Part shown: one piece after another, positions 26,313 through 33,842 of the stretch | Layout of the letters: each line of letters begins with the position of its first letter | Numbering within the stretch: the stretch's first letter is position 1 | Source: Kiloniella laminariae | GTDB taxonomy: Bacteria > Pseudomonadota > Alphaproteobacteria > Kiloniellales > Kiloniellaceae | DNA: 64,000 nt | Assembly: GCF_027214005.1 (NCBI RefSeq) | Contig: NZ_JAPWGY010000001.1 | Coordinates: 682,001 to 746,000 of the forward strand | Reading direction: 5' to 3' | Made by a program: the position numbers and the translations under genes | The notes under the pieces: generated by a model | What the model saw: only the letters and a program-made list of their open reading frames with translations | What the model was told of the DNA's origin: nothing | The model's database searches: none

Positions 26313-26834
26313 CTAGAGGTTGTCCCACATTTTCATGAAACTTCGTGGCAGTTGCAACAGTACTTGCAGGACAAGCCCGACAAAGGCCCCGAGGATCAGA
26401 AAGGGGATGAGTTCAAGTAACGAGACGAACAGAAGGGGGCCGATCATTTCCGTCATGTCGTGGCCTGTGTCCAGAGGTATATATTGATCCGGGACACTGT
26501 TGGAGTTGAACAGGGCAGGTCCAAACTGCAACCAGAGACGGGTAAAGCTGTTAAGCAGCGAGGCGCAGGCCGCGATCAGACCGCCGTAAAGAAAGGCCCG
26601 ACCCGGGCGAAAGTCCTCTTGCGCCTGGCTCCGGGGGAAAAAACAGCTCCCGGCGAGAAAAAATATCAGCAGGAACTGGACATCCTGCACAAGAAAACCA
26701 TCAAAAAGTTCTTTGCGCCCGAAACTGGACATGACGAGGGGGAAGCTGAAGTAGTAATCAGTCAGCCGAAACAGTGCGTAGGCGGGGAGGGTGAAAACAA
26801 GCCCGAGAACCAGGGGCCGGATCAGTCCGTACAT
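26313..26834 (-). CDS. family B membrane protein, one-module, gene 6 of array
   Basis: 173-residue four-helix protein. Module core: FLLIFFLAGSCFFPRSQAQE followed by DFRPGRAFLYGGLIAACASL, with a final hydrophobic segment ILGAFVGLVLQVLLQLPRSF in place of the more basic tails of other copies. Its start follows the stop of the upstream gene (26836) by one base, so translation is probably coupled. Function unknown. Confidence 0.8.
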   Translation of the reverse strand: MYGLIRPLVLGLVFTLPAYALFRLTDYYFSFPLVMSSFGRKELFDGFLVQDVQFLLIFFLAGSCFFPRSQAQEDFRPGRAFLYGGLIAACASLLNSFTRLWLQFGPALFNSNSVPDQYIPLDTGHDMTEMIGPLLFVSLLELIPFLILGAFVGLVLQVLLQLPRSFMKMWDNL

Positions 26835-26835
26835 A

Positions 26836-27315
26836 TCAGCTCCCTTGCCGTTTGCGCAGCAACAGCCAGTCGAGCAGAACGGCTGTCAGACCGCCAATCA
26901 GGGCGAGACCGCTGGACCCGATCAGGATGATGCCGAAAACCGTGCCGTGGGCCTCGGTGAAATCCTGACCAGAATGGAGCAGCGTGATCGACAGCAGCAG
27001 GATCACGATCCCGGCGGTACAGAAGGTGGTGAGCAGGCCACCGAGAAAAGCCCGCCCCGGTCGCCAGCGATCAAGCGAGAAAAACCGCGGCAGGACCAGC
27101 CACCCCGCCAGCCCGGCAGAAAGCGCCAGGGGCAGCGGTTCAAAAAATCCGGCAAAGGGCAGGCTGCTGGCCCCGGCAAGCAGGCCAGCGCAGATTGCGC
27201 AGGTGAGTTTCTCATTGGCAGAAAGCGCCCGCGGTGGCACCCCCCAATTGCCAATCGGCGGCAGGGGGGCAGGTTTTTCAAAGGTTTTGGGAGATCGGGA
27301 TGTCATGAGGATCAC
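26836..27315 (-). CDS. family B membrane protein, one-module, gene 5 of array
   Basis: 159-residue four-helix protein. Module core: LSAGLAGWLVLPRFFSLDRW, then RPGRAFLGGLLTTFCTAGIV, and terminal LALIGGLTAVLLDWLLLRKR. It is close to the second modules of the proteins at 28469 and 29889, sharing LPRFFS and GGLxAVLLDWLL. It overlaps the upstream gene by 4 bp (ATGA) and is followed by the next gene after one base. Function unknown. Confidence 0.84.
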   Translation of the reverse strand: MILMTSRSPKTFEKPAPLPPIGNWGVPPRALSANEKLTCAICAGLLAGASSLPFAGFFEPLPLALSAGLAGWLVLPRFFSLDRWRPGRAFLGGLLTTFCTAGIVILLLSITLLHSGQDFTEAHGTVFGIILIGSSGLALIGGLTAVLLDWLLLRKRQGS

Positions 27316-27851
27316 TCAAACACATTGCTGTCGACAGGCGCGTTCTCTTCCCGTTGGCGGCTCAGGCGACGGTTGAGATAGATCGCCACAGCCCCGATGA
27401 CGGGGGAGAAAAAAACAGAGATCACGAAAGAGGTATAGATAAACCAGAAGGCGAGGCCTTCTGCTTCCCATTTTCCGACCCAACTCACTTCTCCCGCTGC
27501 TGCTTCAAGGAAGACGACGATGAGAAGTCCATTGAGAAATGCTGCTGCGGGGCCAGCGGCGACGGTAATGAGAAACCCGCCGATAAAAGGGACGAAGACC
27601 CGGCTGTTATCACGAAAGAAAAAGAACGGTAACAGCAGATAGGCAAGCAGAAAACCGACGAGCATCAGGATGGGGATTATCACGTAATGGGAAACATAAG
27701 GTTCGGTTGGGGAACTGGTGTTGAGGACTAGTAACAGGAAGCTCAGAATAGAGAGTGCCGGAAAGACAATCCCGGCCATGACGAGGCCGCAGGTCATTCT
27801 CTCGCGCTGGGTCGGCGGGATGCGATCTGAGAGGGAGGAGTTACGGGTCAT
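27312..27851 (-). CDS. family B membrane protein, one-module, gene 4 of array
   Basis: 179-residue four-helix protein. The N-terminus MTRNSSLSDRIPPTQRERMT is shared with the next upstream gene (MTRKSSPTDRIPPERPET), showing recent kinship. Module core: MLVGFLLAYLLLPFFFFRDN, then FVPFIGGFLITVAAGPAAAF, and terminal FFSPVIGAVAIYLNRRLSRQ. It overlaps both neighbours by 4 bp (ATGA), a sign of coupled translation. Function unknown. Confidence 0.84.
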   Translation of the reverse strand: MTRNSSLSDRIPPTQRERMTCGLVMAGIVFPALSILSFLLLVLNTSSPTEPYVSHYVIIPILMLVGFLLAYLLLPFFFFRDNSRVFVPFIGGFLITVAAGPAAAFLNGLLIVVFLEAAAGEVSWVGKWEAEGLAFWFIYTSFVISVFFSPVIGAVAIYLNRRLSRQREENAPVDSNVFE

Positions 27852-28408
27852 TTGCGGTCTCTGCTATTGCGGCGGCGGGTCAGGACAAAGTTGAGCAGGA
27901 GAGAGAGGAAGGCGACGAGAGGGCTGGGAATAACCGCGATCCAGAAACCGACAATCATGGAAAAGATGAATGTTGCCTCGCCCATATACCCGGGGTCGCT
28001 GTCTTCATGGAAGATCAGGTAAGAGAGCAGCCCAGCCAGCACGCCTGTGGTCAGAGTGGTTATAAAGCCCCCGATTAGCGGGAGAAGGATGCGCCATTTA
28101 TGCCAGAAGAAAAAGGCGGGTAACAGGACTGATCCAATGACGAAGGCAACAAGCGGCCACACCAGCCACGGGGCGATGTCTTCGACCAACACTGAAAGTA
28201 TCTCGTTATAACCGGATGAACCGTAGATCTCCGAGCCGTATTGGTCGGCAATAAGCAGGACAAAAACCCCCGCCAAGATGAAGCCACAGATCGCCCGTTC
28301 ACACCAGGTTGGCTGGATGCGGGACCCCTTCGGACGCGGCATCTGTCCTGCAGATGTTTCGGGCCTTTCTGGCGGGATGCGATCTGTGGGGGAGGATTTA
28401 CGGGTCAT
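27848..28408 (-). CDS. family B membrane protein, one-module, gene 3 of array
   Basis: 186-residue four-helix protein with a longer soluble N-terminus (MTRKSSPTDRIPPERPETSA) than its sister at 27312. Module core: LVAFVIGSVLLPAFFFWHKW, then ILLPLIGGFITTLTTGVLAG, and terminal PSPLVAFLSLLLNFVLTRRR. It overlaps the downstream gene by 4 bp. Function unknown; part of the same transcript by all appearances. Confidence 0.84.
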   Translation of the reverse strand: MTRKSSPTDRIPPERPETSAGQMPRPKGSRIQPTWCERAICGFILAGVFVLLIADQYGSEIYGSSGYNEILSVLVEDIAPWLVWPLVAFVIGSVLLPAFFFWHKWRILLPLIGGFITTLTTGVLAGLLSYLIFHEDSDPGYMGEATFIFSMIVGFWIAVIPSPLVAFLSLLLNFVLTRRRNSRDRK

Positions 28409-28468
28409 GCTGTCTGCTGTCTCGTCTGGTTGTTTGGTCTGGTTATTATTTAAGCGGGCCGGGGGCCC

Positions 28469-29833
28469 TTATTCAAAGGCTGTGGTGTCGAAGACCGGGT
28501 TTTTCTGTCGGCGGCGGAAGAGCAGCCAGTCAAGCAGAACGGCTGCCAGACCGCCGATCAGGGAAAAGGGCAGGGAGATCACCATGCCGATGAGCGCCAT
28601 AGGGATGAGGAAAGCAAGGTCCTCCGGGGCAAATTTTTCGACCAGGGTGAAGAGCAAAAAAGCTGTTATTCCTGCAGAGGCAACGGTGGTCAGCGCGCCG
28701 CCAAAAAAGGCCCGAAAGTATTGCCAGCGGTTTCGCGAGAAAAATCGTGGAAGTATCAGGTACCCGGCGCTCATGCCCCCGACAATAAAGGGTAGGGACG
28801 GCAGGTCGCTTTTGATCAGCCATGCTGTAAACACGGCAATCGTTGCGGTGTAGACCCCGGCGAGCAGCTTTTCCCACAGGGCGATGCCTTGCAGATCCAG
28901 AGCCGGGCGGGAAAGAGGCGGGGGCGTCAGGAAGCTCAGGTCCTGACTTCCGGGGCCGGATACAAGATCAGATCCAGCAGAAGTGTTCTGTGTTTTCAGG
29001 CGTGCCTGTTGGGTATAGAGCAGGGCATGTGTCGCCCAGGCCGTTCCGGCGAGCAGCGGGACAAAGATATAAAACCAGCCGAACAACGTGAAAAAAGCCA
29101 GGCCCTGGATAATTTCACCAGCCAGGGATAGCTCTGCCAGTGTTCCCTGGCTGTAGTTCTGGGCAAAGGTGAGATAACCGCCGAGGACGAATTGGGCAAG
29201 AAGGATGGCAAGAGCCGCCCCGGTCATGGCAAGCAGAGGCCGATAGGGCGGGAAACCCTGCTGGTTTCGGGGCGCGTCGCTGTTCTTTTGAAAGGCCAAC
29301 AGGGCAAAGAGCCTCCCCGCAAGGTTGGCGGGGAAGGCCCCCGGTGCAACAAAAGCAGGCAGGAAACAGAAGCCGGCGAGAAAACCGATAAAGGGGATTT
29401 CGGCAAGTATAGGCAAGAGATAGTAGAACTCTGTCACACTGCCCATGGCGACAAGGGAGAGCCCGAACAGAACAATCAGCAAAAGACAGAACAGGCTGAC
29501 CAGCCAGCCAGGGGTCAGACCCTGCCCCCGGTAATGGCTGGGGGGCCGTGCCTCTTCCGCCTGCCCGCCAGTGGGAACCACAAAGTCATCAGCCGGAACC
29601 ACAAAAAAAAACCGCCGCAGCCAGCGCAGCAGAAAAAAGCCGCCTGCCAGTGCCACAAGAGCCAGCAGATAGATCAGCAGGGTGAAATCCAGCCCGGCCT
29701 GGGGACTCTGGAGCCAGGTGTGGAGGTGGACGAGGTTGAGGTCAATCAGCGCGGCGAGAAGAGCCAGAATCGCGCCGGAAATGCCAAGGACCAGACGCAG
29801 GGGGAGCGTTGGTTTTACTATCACAGAAGCCAT
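28469..29833 (-). CDS. family B membrane protein, two-module, gene 2 of array
   Basis: 454-residue polytopic membrane protein. Module 1: IPFIGFLAGFCFLPAFVAPG followed by a loop with AGRLFALLAF. Module 2: GGMSAGYLILPRFFSRNRWQ, then FRAFFGGALTTVASAGITAF, and terminal FSLIGGLAAVLLDWLLFRRR. A poorly conserved hydrophilic loop (about 85-105) and a Gln/Pro-rich loop near 290-310 lie outside the modules. Very similar in plan to gene 1 of the array at 29889, including the paired IPFIGFxAGFCFLPAFV motif. About eleven helices. Function unknown. Confidence 0.85.
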   Translation of the reverse strand: MASVIVKPTLPLRLVLGISGAILALLAALIDLNLVHLHTWLQSPQAGLDFTLLIYLLALVALAGGFFLLRWLRRFFFVVPADDFVVPTGGQAEEARPPSHYRGQGLTPGWLVSLFCLLLIVLFGLSLVAMGSVTEFYYLLPILAEIPFIGFLAGFCFLPAFVAPGAFPANLAGRLFALLAFQKNSDAPRNQQGFPPYRPLLAMTGAALAILLAQFVLGGYLTFAQNYSQGTLAELSLAGEIIQGLAFFTLFGWFYIFVPLLAGTAWATHALLYTQQARLKTQNTSAGSDLVSGPGSQDLSFLTPPPLSRPALDLQGIALWEKLLAGVYTATIAVFTAWLIKSDLPSLPFIVGGMSAGYLILPRFFSRNRWQYFRAFFGGALTTVASAGITAFLLFTLVEKFAPEDLAFLIPMALIGMVISLPFSLIGGLAAVLLDWLLFRRRQKNPVFDTTAFE

Positions 29834-29878
29834 GCTGGATCAGGTGCCTTTGTCATGCAAGGGGGCGTAGAGATAAGA

Positions 29879-29945
29879 GGAATTACAGCTATAAATCGTG
29901 GTTACTTTGCGGCGCTGGCGGGGCGGTTGTAAAGCGGATTTGTCT
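29879..29945. repeat. 67-bp direct repeat, copy 1 (3' end of family B gene 1)
   Basis: Matches 31191-31257 at 65 of 67 positions. It covers the last 19 codons, the stop, and ten bases beyond of the gene at 29889-31151. Confidence 0.95.
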
Positions 29946-31151
29946 GCGCCGGATATGATAGAGCAAGCCATCGAGCAGGAGGGCAGCAATACCACCAATC
30001 AAGGCAATTGGCAGGAAGAAGATCACTGCAAAGGCTGTCATATACATGACGACGAGAAAATCCCATGAAGCATGGATTGTTATGAGAAACCCGGCAATAA
30101 TGCCAGCCAGCAAGATCGTCATGGCGCCTGCGAAAAAGGCGCGAAAAAACTGCCAACGGTCACGAGAAAAAAATCGCGGGAGGATCAGATAACCTGCGAC
30201 AAGCCCTCCGATAAAGAAGGCAGGCTCTATGTGTCCGAATGGGAATGGAAACTGAAGCATTGTGATCACGGCAATCCCGCCGGAGAAGACGCTGGTAAGT
30301 AGTGTTTCCCAAAAGGGGACACTGTTAGCCTGCGGGCCCAGGGAGGGTCGTTTTTTTTGTTGGCGTACAAAGAGCAGGCAATGAATAGCCCAGGCAAATG
30401 GCCCGAGCAGCAGGGATAAAATACTGAGCCAGACAATACTTCGAGAGATTTCCCCGTGGAGAATATTCTCGCCGAAAAAGTTAAGCTCTCCCATCCTGCG
30501 GGCTTCGGCAATGCTGAAATAACCGACGTAGCACAGTTGGGTAAACAAGAGAGATCCCGGTACGCCTACCAGAACCAGAAGAGGCCGAAAGGAGGGAGAC
30601 GCATCAGTAATATCTGTGCGGATCTGTTTGTCTGTCTTGGTTGTCCCTCTGTACAATAGACGGCACAATCGCCCGCCAGGATTGTGGCGCCGGGCATTGG
30701 GCTGGACAAAAGCAGGGAGGAAGCAGAAGCCAGCGACAAAGCCAATAAAGGGGATACTGCTACGGCCAGGCAAAAGATAGTATGGCTCGAGCATATCTAT
30801 GCTTGCGAGGTAAGACAGGCCTGCGATGATGCTGAGCGTGATTCCCAGCGGGTAGAACAGATAGTAAAATCCCTTGGCAGGCGTCAGCCTGACCGGAACG
30901 GCTTTGCTCAAGGCGGAAAGGCAAGCGGTTGACTTGGACCAGTATAGTGGAAGCAAGCCAATGATCGGGCAGGCGAGAACGAGAAGATAAACCAAGAGAG
31001 CATGACTGTGCCCAGTTACACTGCCGGGCGGCCAGTGATCGGGGGGAGCCGTACTTAGTACGATCATCTGTGTAATCAACCCAAGAAATAATCCTGCGAG
31101 ACCGAGGGTAAAGCGGAGGTCGAAAGACGGTTTTACTGTCTGGAGAGGCAT
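29889..31151 (-). CDS. family B membrane protein, two-module, gene 1 of array
   Basis: 420-residue polytopic membrane protein, the first gene of the nine-gene run. Module 1: IPFIGFVAGFCFLPAFVQPN, then a loop with GGRLCRLLYRG. Module 2: GGLVAGYLILPRFFSRDRWQ, then FRAFFAGAMTILLAGIIAGF, and terminal LPIALIGGIAALLLDGLLYH with a basic tail and TTAPPAPQSNHDL at the end. The upstream region holds a copy of this gene's own last 19 codons (31191-31257), so an extra copy of the gene or its end once lay there. Function unknown. Confidence 0.85.
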   Translation of the reverse strand: MPLQTVKPSFDLRFTLGLAGLFLGLITQMIVLSTAPPDHWPPGSVTGHSHALLVYLLVLACPIIGLLPLYWSKSTACLSALSKAVPVRLTPAKGFYYLFYPLGITLSIIAGLSYLASIDMLEPYYLLPGRSSIPFIGFVAGFCFLPAFVQPNARRHNPGGRLCRLLYRGTTKTDKQIRTDITDASPSFRPLLVLVGVPGSLLFTQLCYVGYFSIAEARRMGELNFFGENILHGEISRSIVWLSILSLLLGPFAWAIHCLLFVRQQKKRPSLGPQANSVPFWETLLTSVFSGGIAVITMLQFPFPFGHIEPAFFIGGLVAGYLILPRFFSRDRWQFFRAFFAGAMTILLAGIIAGFLITIHASWDFLVVMYMTAFAVIFFLPIALIGGIAALLLDGLLYHIRRRQIRFTTAPPAPQSNHDL

Positions 31152-31190
31152 ATAGGAGGAGATGCTTTTGGTTGAGATGAGCCTGATTAG

Positions 31191-31257
31191 GGAATTGCAG
31201 CTATAAATCGTGGTTATTTTGCGGCGCTGGCGGGGCGGTTGTAAAGCGGATTTGTCT
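31191..31257 (-). pseudogene. 3' remnant of a lost family B gene
   Basis: Minus-strand reading gives the final 19 codons of a family B gene (ending in the motif PPAPQNNHDL and a stop), with one residue changed from the intact copy at 29889. No upstream body of the gene remains. It is what unequal crossing-over between neighbouring copies would leave behind. Confidence 0.8.
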
Positions 31258-31294
31258 TTGGAACCGTTTCCGAAAGCCGATAAAACGGGAAGGT

Positions 31295-31327
31295 CCGGAA
31301 GGGGCGTGTCCCTTCCGGTTCTTTTTT
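31295..31327 (+). terminator. rho-independent terminator-like hairpin
   Basis: CCGGAAGGG (31295-31303) pairs with CCCTTCCGG (31310-31318) across a 6-nt loop and TTCTTTTTT follows. The T-run is on the plus strand, though both flanking genes are minus; the A-run on the other side could let it act for the repressor gene in part. The same stem recurs at 39754-39778. Confidence 0.7.
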
Positions 31328-31372
31328 GACCTTGTTTCTTTTGTCTACATCCTGCCGCCTATATCTTGCCGC

Positions 31373-32212
31373 CTACATTCTGCGGCCATACCAGATGACG
31401 CGGCCGATGATGTTGACCTCGTCGAAGGTGCGCTGGTATTCGGCGTGGTTGGCGTTGTCAGAGCTGATGCGCAGCAGGGGCGGGTCGGTGTTGGGGATGT
31501 GTTCGATGCGTTTGACCACCACGCCAAAACCGTCCCAGAGGGCAAAGATCCCCGGCGGGGTCGGGCGCTGGTCGTTGATGTCGATCATGACGCGATCACC
31601 GGAGACCAGGGTCGGGGTCATGGAATCGCCCTGGACCTCGATAATGCGGGCGGCGGTTGGCTGGACATGCAGTTCGGTGCGCAGGTATTCGCTGGGCAGG
31701 GACCAGTTGCCGCGGATGTCGTCGGCGATAGAGACATCGCCCTTGCCGTCGGGGTGGTAGGCGACCCCGGCCTCGCCGCCGCCGCCCATACCGCCGCGCA
31801 CGTCAATTTCGGCAACGCTGTCGCTGCCTTTGGGCGGGCGCTGGCGCGTGCCTGAACCAGAAGAACCTGATCCAGAAGAACCCGAGCCAGAGGGGTGTTT
31901 TCTGTTCGGGTCTGTTTTTCTTGATCCAGCAGAGCTCCGGCCAGTTTCTTCCTCGTGGCTGTCCAGCTCATCATCCAGCTGGTCTCCCCTTGAGTCTCGG
32001 GCGGGCAGGTGGCGGCTGGCGCGGCTGGTATCCATCAGCTCTTTCGGGTCACAGGCCAGGGCGATGGACAGGCGCACCATCCAGAGATCGGTGAGGCGGC
32101 GGTCGCCCTTTTCCAGTTTCATGACCTGGGCCTTGGTGGTTCCGGCCTTGTCGGCGACCTGTTGCAGGGTCAGGCCCTTGGCCAGTCTGAGTTCTTTGAT
32201 GCGGTTGTCCAT
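31373..32212 (-). CDS. phage-type repressor with HTH and S24 peptidase domain
   Basis: 279-residue CI/LexA-like repressor. Residues 1-60 form an XRE helix-turn-helix (ELRLAKGLTLQQVADKAGTT, then KAQVMKLEKGDRRL). A long linker includes SGSGSSGSGSSGSG (residues 108-121). Residues 185-279 are the S24 domain with catalytic Ser197 in VQGDSMTPTLVSGDRVMID and Lys234 in VVVKRI. An Ala-Gly at 148-149 (GEAGVAY) is a candidate self-cleavage site. It should repress its own and a divergent promoter via the three sites at 32249-32321, and be inactivated on RecA activation. Linker is unusually long for the family. Confidence 0.92.
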   Translation of the reverse strand: MDNRIKELRLAKGLTLQQVADKAGTTKAQVMKLEKGDRRLTDLWMVRLSIALACDPKELMDTSRASRHLPARDSRGDQLDDELDSHEEETGRSSAGSRKTDPNRKHPSGSGSSGSGSSGSGTRQRPPKGSDSVAEIDVRGGMGGGGEAGVAYHPDGKGDVSIADDIRGNWSLPSEYLRTELHVQPTAARIIEVQGDSMTPTLVSGDRVMIDINDQRPTPPGIFALWDGFGVVVKRIEHIPNTDPPLLRISSDNANHAEYQRTFDEVNIIGRVIWYGRRM

Positions 32213-32248
32213 CAGGAAATACCTGTGTCGGGGCTGGAGGAATGGGAA

Positions 32249-32265
32249 GTGTCCATAATGGACAC
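32249..32265. promoter_or_regulatory. repressor operator 1
   Basis: GTGTCCATAATGGACAC, perfect 8-bp arms about a central A, 37 bp upstream of the repressor start. Best conserved of three sites in this divergent region. Confidence 0.85.
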
Positions 32266-32271
32266 AAATTA

Positions 32272-32288
32272 GTTTACAAAATGGATAC
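32272..32288. promoter_or_regulatory. repressor operator 2 (imperfect)
   Basis: GTTTACAAAATGGATAC: right arm ATGGATAC matches the 21169 site exactly, left arm is degenerate. Centre is 23 bp from operator 1. Confidence 0.6.
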
Positions 32289-32304
32289 TTTTATCTTGAC
32301 TTCG

Positions 32305-32321
32305 GTTTCCATTGTGGATAC
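32305..32321. promoter_or_regulatory. repressor operator 3 over a rightward promoter
   Basis: GTTTCCATTGTGGATAC, one mismatch per arm to the consensus. It lies just after TTGACT (32296-32301), a good -35 element for rightward transcription; bound repressor would block that promoter. The -10 element is not clear. Confidence 0.65.
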
Positions 32322-32326
32322 CTATG

Positions 32327-32539
32327 ATCTGCAGAGTCAAGAAAATAATTGAAGATCCCGTCTCTGGTAAAGTCCTCTTCGGCAAAGCCCTCTCAGGCAA
32401 AGCCGGCTTTGGTAAAGTTGGCCCTGTAACCGGACAGCCCTTTTCAAGGGGGCCGGGGAAGAGTGCTAGAAAGAGGGCCCTAAAGAGGCCGAAACCGGCG
32501 CAGGATTTGAGACGCAGAAGGGTTGTTTCCATCGGGTAG
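32327..32539 (+). CDS. possible small basic protein in the Cro position
   Basis: 70-codon frame starting ATG at 32327, directly after operator 3 and divergent from the repressor, where phages usually place cro. The product is very basic (GKSARKRALKRPKPAQDLRR) and has a degenerate repeat in its first half (GKVLFGKALSGKAGFGKVGP). No helix-turn-helix is evident and no ribosome binding site is strong. It may be a real small gene or a repeat-derived open frame. Confidence 0.35.
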   Translation: MCRVKKIIEDPVSGKVLFGKALSGKAGFGKVGPVTGQPFSRGPGKSARKRALKRPKPAQDLRRRRVVSIG

Positions 32540-32650
32540 TTGCTCGGGGCTGTGTTTACAGGGTGTTTACTGTTCAAAAAAGGAACAAATCATGAATATG
32601 ATTATCGTTTTTTATCTGTTTTGGCAAGTTTGGGCAAGGGGTTGTCGATA

Positions 32651-32920
32651 ATGAAGCCAGCCCGGATCAGGCAGAGAGACAGAAAACAGGGATATCGGAA
32701 GGTGACGGGATTGTCTCTGGCACCAGTCACAACGGCCAAGGCCCGCCTGGCCCGGCGGAACGACTGGCAGGACTTTTATCGCCAGCAGCTGGCCCTCTGT
32801 GAAGAGCTGATCCACCTGCCCGAGGTCCTGCCGCCCCGGGAAATGCCCGCCCCGACCTTTATCCAGAGCCCCAAACCCGAACCAGAACCCAATCCTGAAC
32901 CCGGTTTCAAAACCAGATGA
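32651..32920 (+). CDS. small phage-region protein, unknown
   Basis: 89-residue basic protein from ATG at 32651; a longer frame opens at 32540 but gives an unlikely N-terminus. It begins KPARIRQRDRKQGYRKVTGL, has a central helix (DWQDFYRQQLALCEELIHL) and ends in an acidic proline repeat (KPEPEPNPEPG). No domain recognised. It lies 26 bp before the zinc-ribbon gene on the same strand, presumably in the early operon controlled by the repressor. Confidence 0.6.
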   Translation: MKPARIRQRDRKQGYRKVTGLSLAPVTTAKARLARRNDWQDFYRQQLALCEELIHLPEVLPPREMPAPTFIQSPKPEPEPNPEPGFKTR

Positions 32921-32946
32921 ACGTCTCTCAATAAGGAAAGCCAACG

Positions 32947-33741
32947 ATGAAATACAATCCCCGTGAAGACTTCACAGCCGACAGCAGCATCGGCTTTTCC
33001 CCGGTTTCAGCCCCGCGTTTGTCAGAACCGGCCAACAAGCATGAAGCCAGCCAGAATAAAGCCAGCCAGAAGGAAACAAACCAGAACCAATCCCTTCAGG
33101 ATAACAGGGGGGCGGAAAAGAGCGCGGAGAGGCTGGATTTAAATGTGTTAACTGAAATAAAGTTAACTGGTGATTTCGCGGTAAAAACTGCCCCGATTAT
33201 GGAGCCTGCTTCCCTGGAACCTGCCCCTCTTGAAACGACCTCCCATGAATTGCCCCCTCTTGAGTTAACGGGGGCGCCCTTTGCGGTTTTTTCCGCGCTG
33301 GTGGTGGCCCTGGCAGAGCAGAGCCATCTGCCGCCTGAACAGCGGGCAGTGGAATATAACCGCCTGAAATGCCTCAGCGGCATGGACCAGACCCGCTCCT
33401 TTCCCAAGCACATCCAGGAACTGGTGGCCAAGGGCGCGGTGCTCTGTCTGGGTCCGCACTGCGAACGCCTTGTGACCCTGCGAATGGACCCGGCGCGGGT
33501 GGTCGCGGTCAAACGCTATGCCCGTCAGACCAGCCAGCATTCAAGGCCGCTGGTCAGCAGCGCGGTTAAAATCCGCAAGTGCCTGAGTTGCCGCAAGGAA
33601 TTTGAAAGTCACTGGGCGGGCGAGCGCGTCTGTTCCCCCTGCAAGGAAGGCCCTGACTGGGGCGAACACGACGGCCCCTTTACCCCCATCGGCGACAGCG
33701 ACGGCGCCGGGTTGTCCGACCTGATGACCGGATTGATCTGA
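32947..33741 (+). CDS. phage-region protein with C-terminal zinc ribbon
   Basis: 264-residue protein, AGGAAA before the ATG. The first 110 residues are low-complexity and variable (Gln/Asn/Lys rich, then a Pro/Glu/Leu repeat). The conserved part starts near 115 with FSALVVALAEQSHLPPEQRA and ends in a CxxC-x(n)-CxxC ribbon, CLSCRKEFESHWAGERVCSP, around residues 213-235. Zinc ribbons of this type often bind nucleic acid. It is in the early phage-like operon. A palindromic hairpin (33781-33798) follows. Confidence 0.75.
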   Translation: MKYNPREDFTADSSIGFSPVSAPRLSEPANKHEASQNKASQKETNQNQSLQDNRGAEKSAERLDLNVLTEIKLTGDFAVKTAPIMEPASLEPAPLETTSHELPPLELTGAPFAVFSALVVALAEQSHLPPEQRAVEYNRLKCLSGMDQTRSFPKHIQELVAKGAVLCLGPHCERLVTLRMDPARVVAVKRYARQTSQHSRPLVSSAVKIRKCLSCRKEFESHWAGERVCSPCKEGPDWGEHDGPFTPIGDSDGAGLSDLMTGLI

Positions 33742-33780
33742 CGCGGTGAGATTTCGAGCTGAGATCTCGTGTTGAAATGT

Positions 33781-33798
33781 GCAAGGCCATGGCCTTGC
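33781..33798 (+). terminator. terminator-like palindrome
   Basis: GCAAGGCCATGGCCTTGC is a perfect 18-bp palindrome (7-bp stem, CATG loop) followed by GCTTTATT. It lies between the convergent genes ending at 33741 and 33843 and may stop transcription of the early phage-like operon before it enters the oppositely oriented block. Confidence 0.55.
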
Positions 33799-33842
33799 GC
33801 TTTATTCGTCCTGTTCCTGCGACGGCCACTATTCCCGGTGGT

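Noticed and set aside
32269-32577. Minus-strand frame across the operator region
   Set aside because: It overlaps all three operators and the promoter; the product is Pro/Leu repeat without domain signs.
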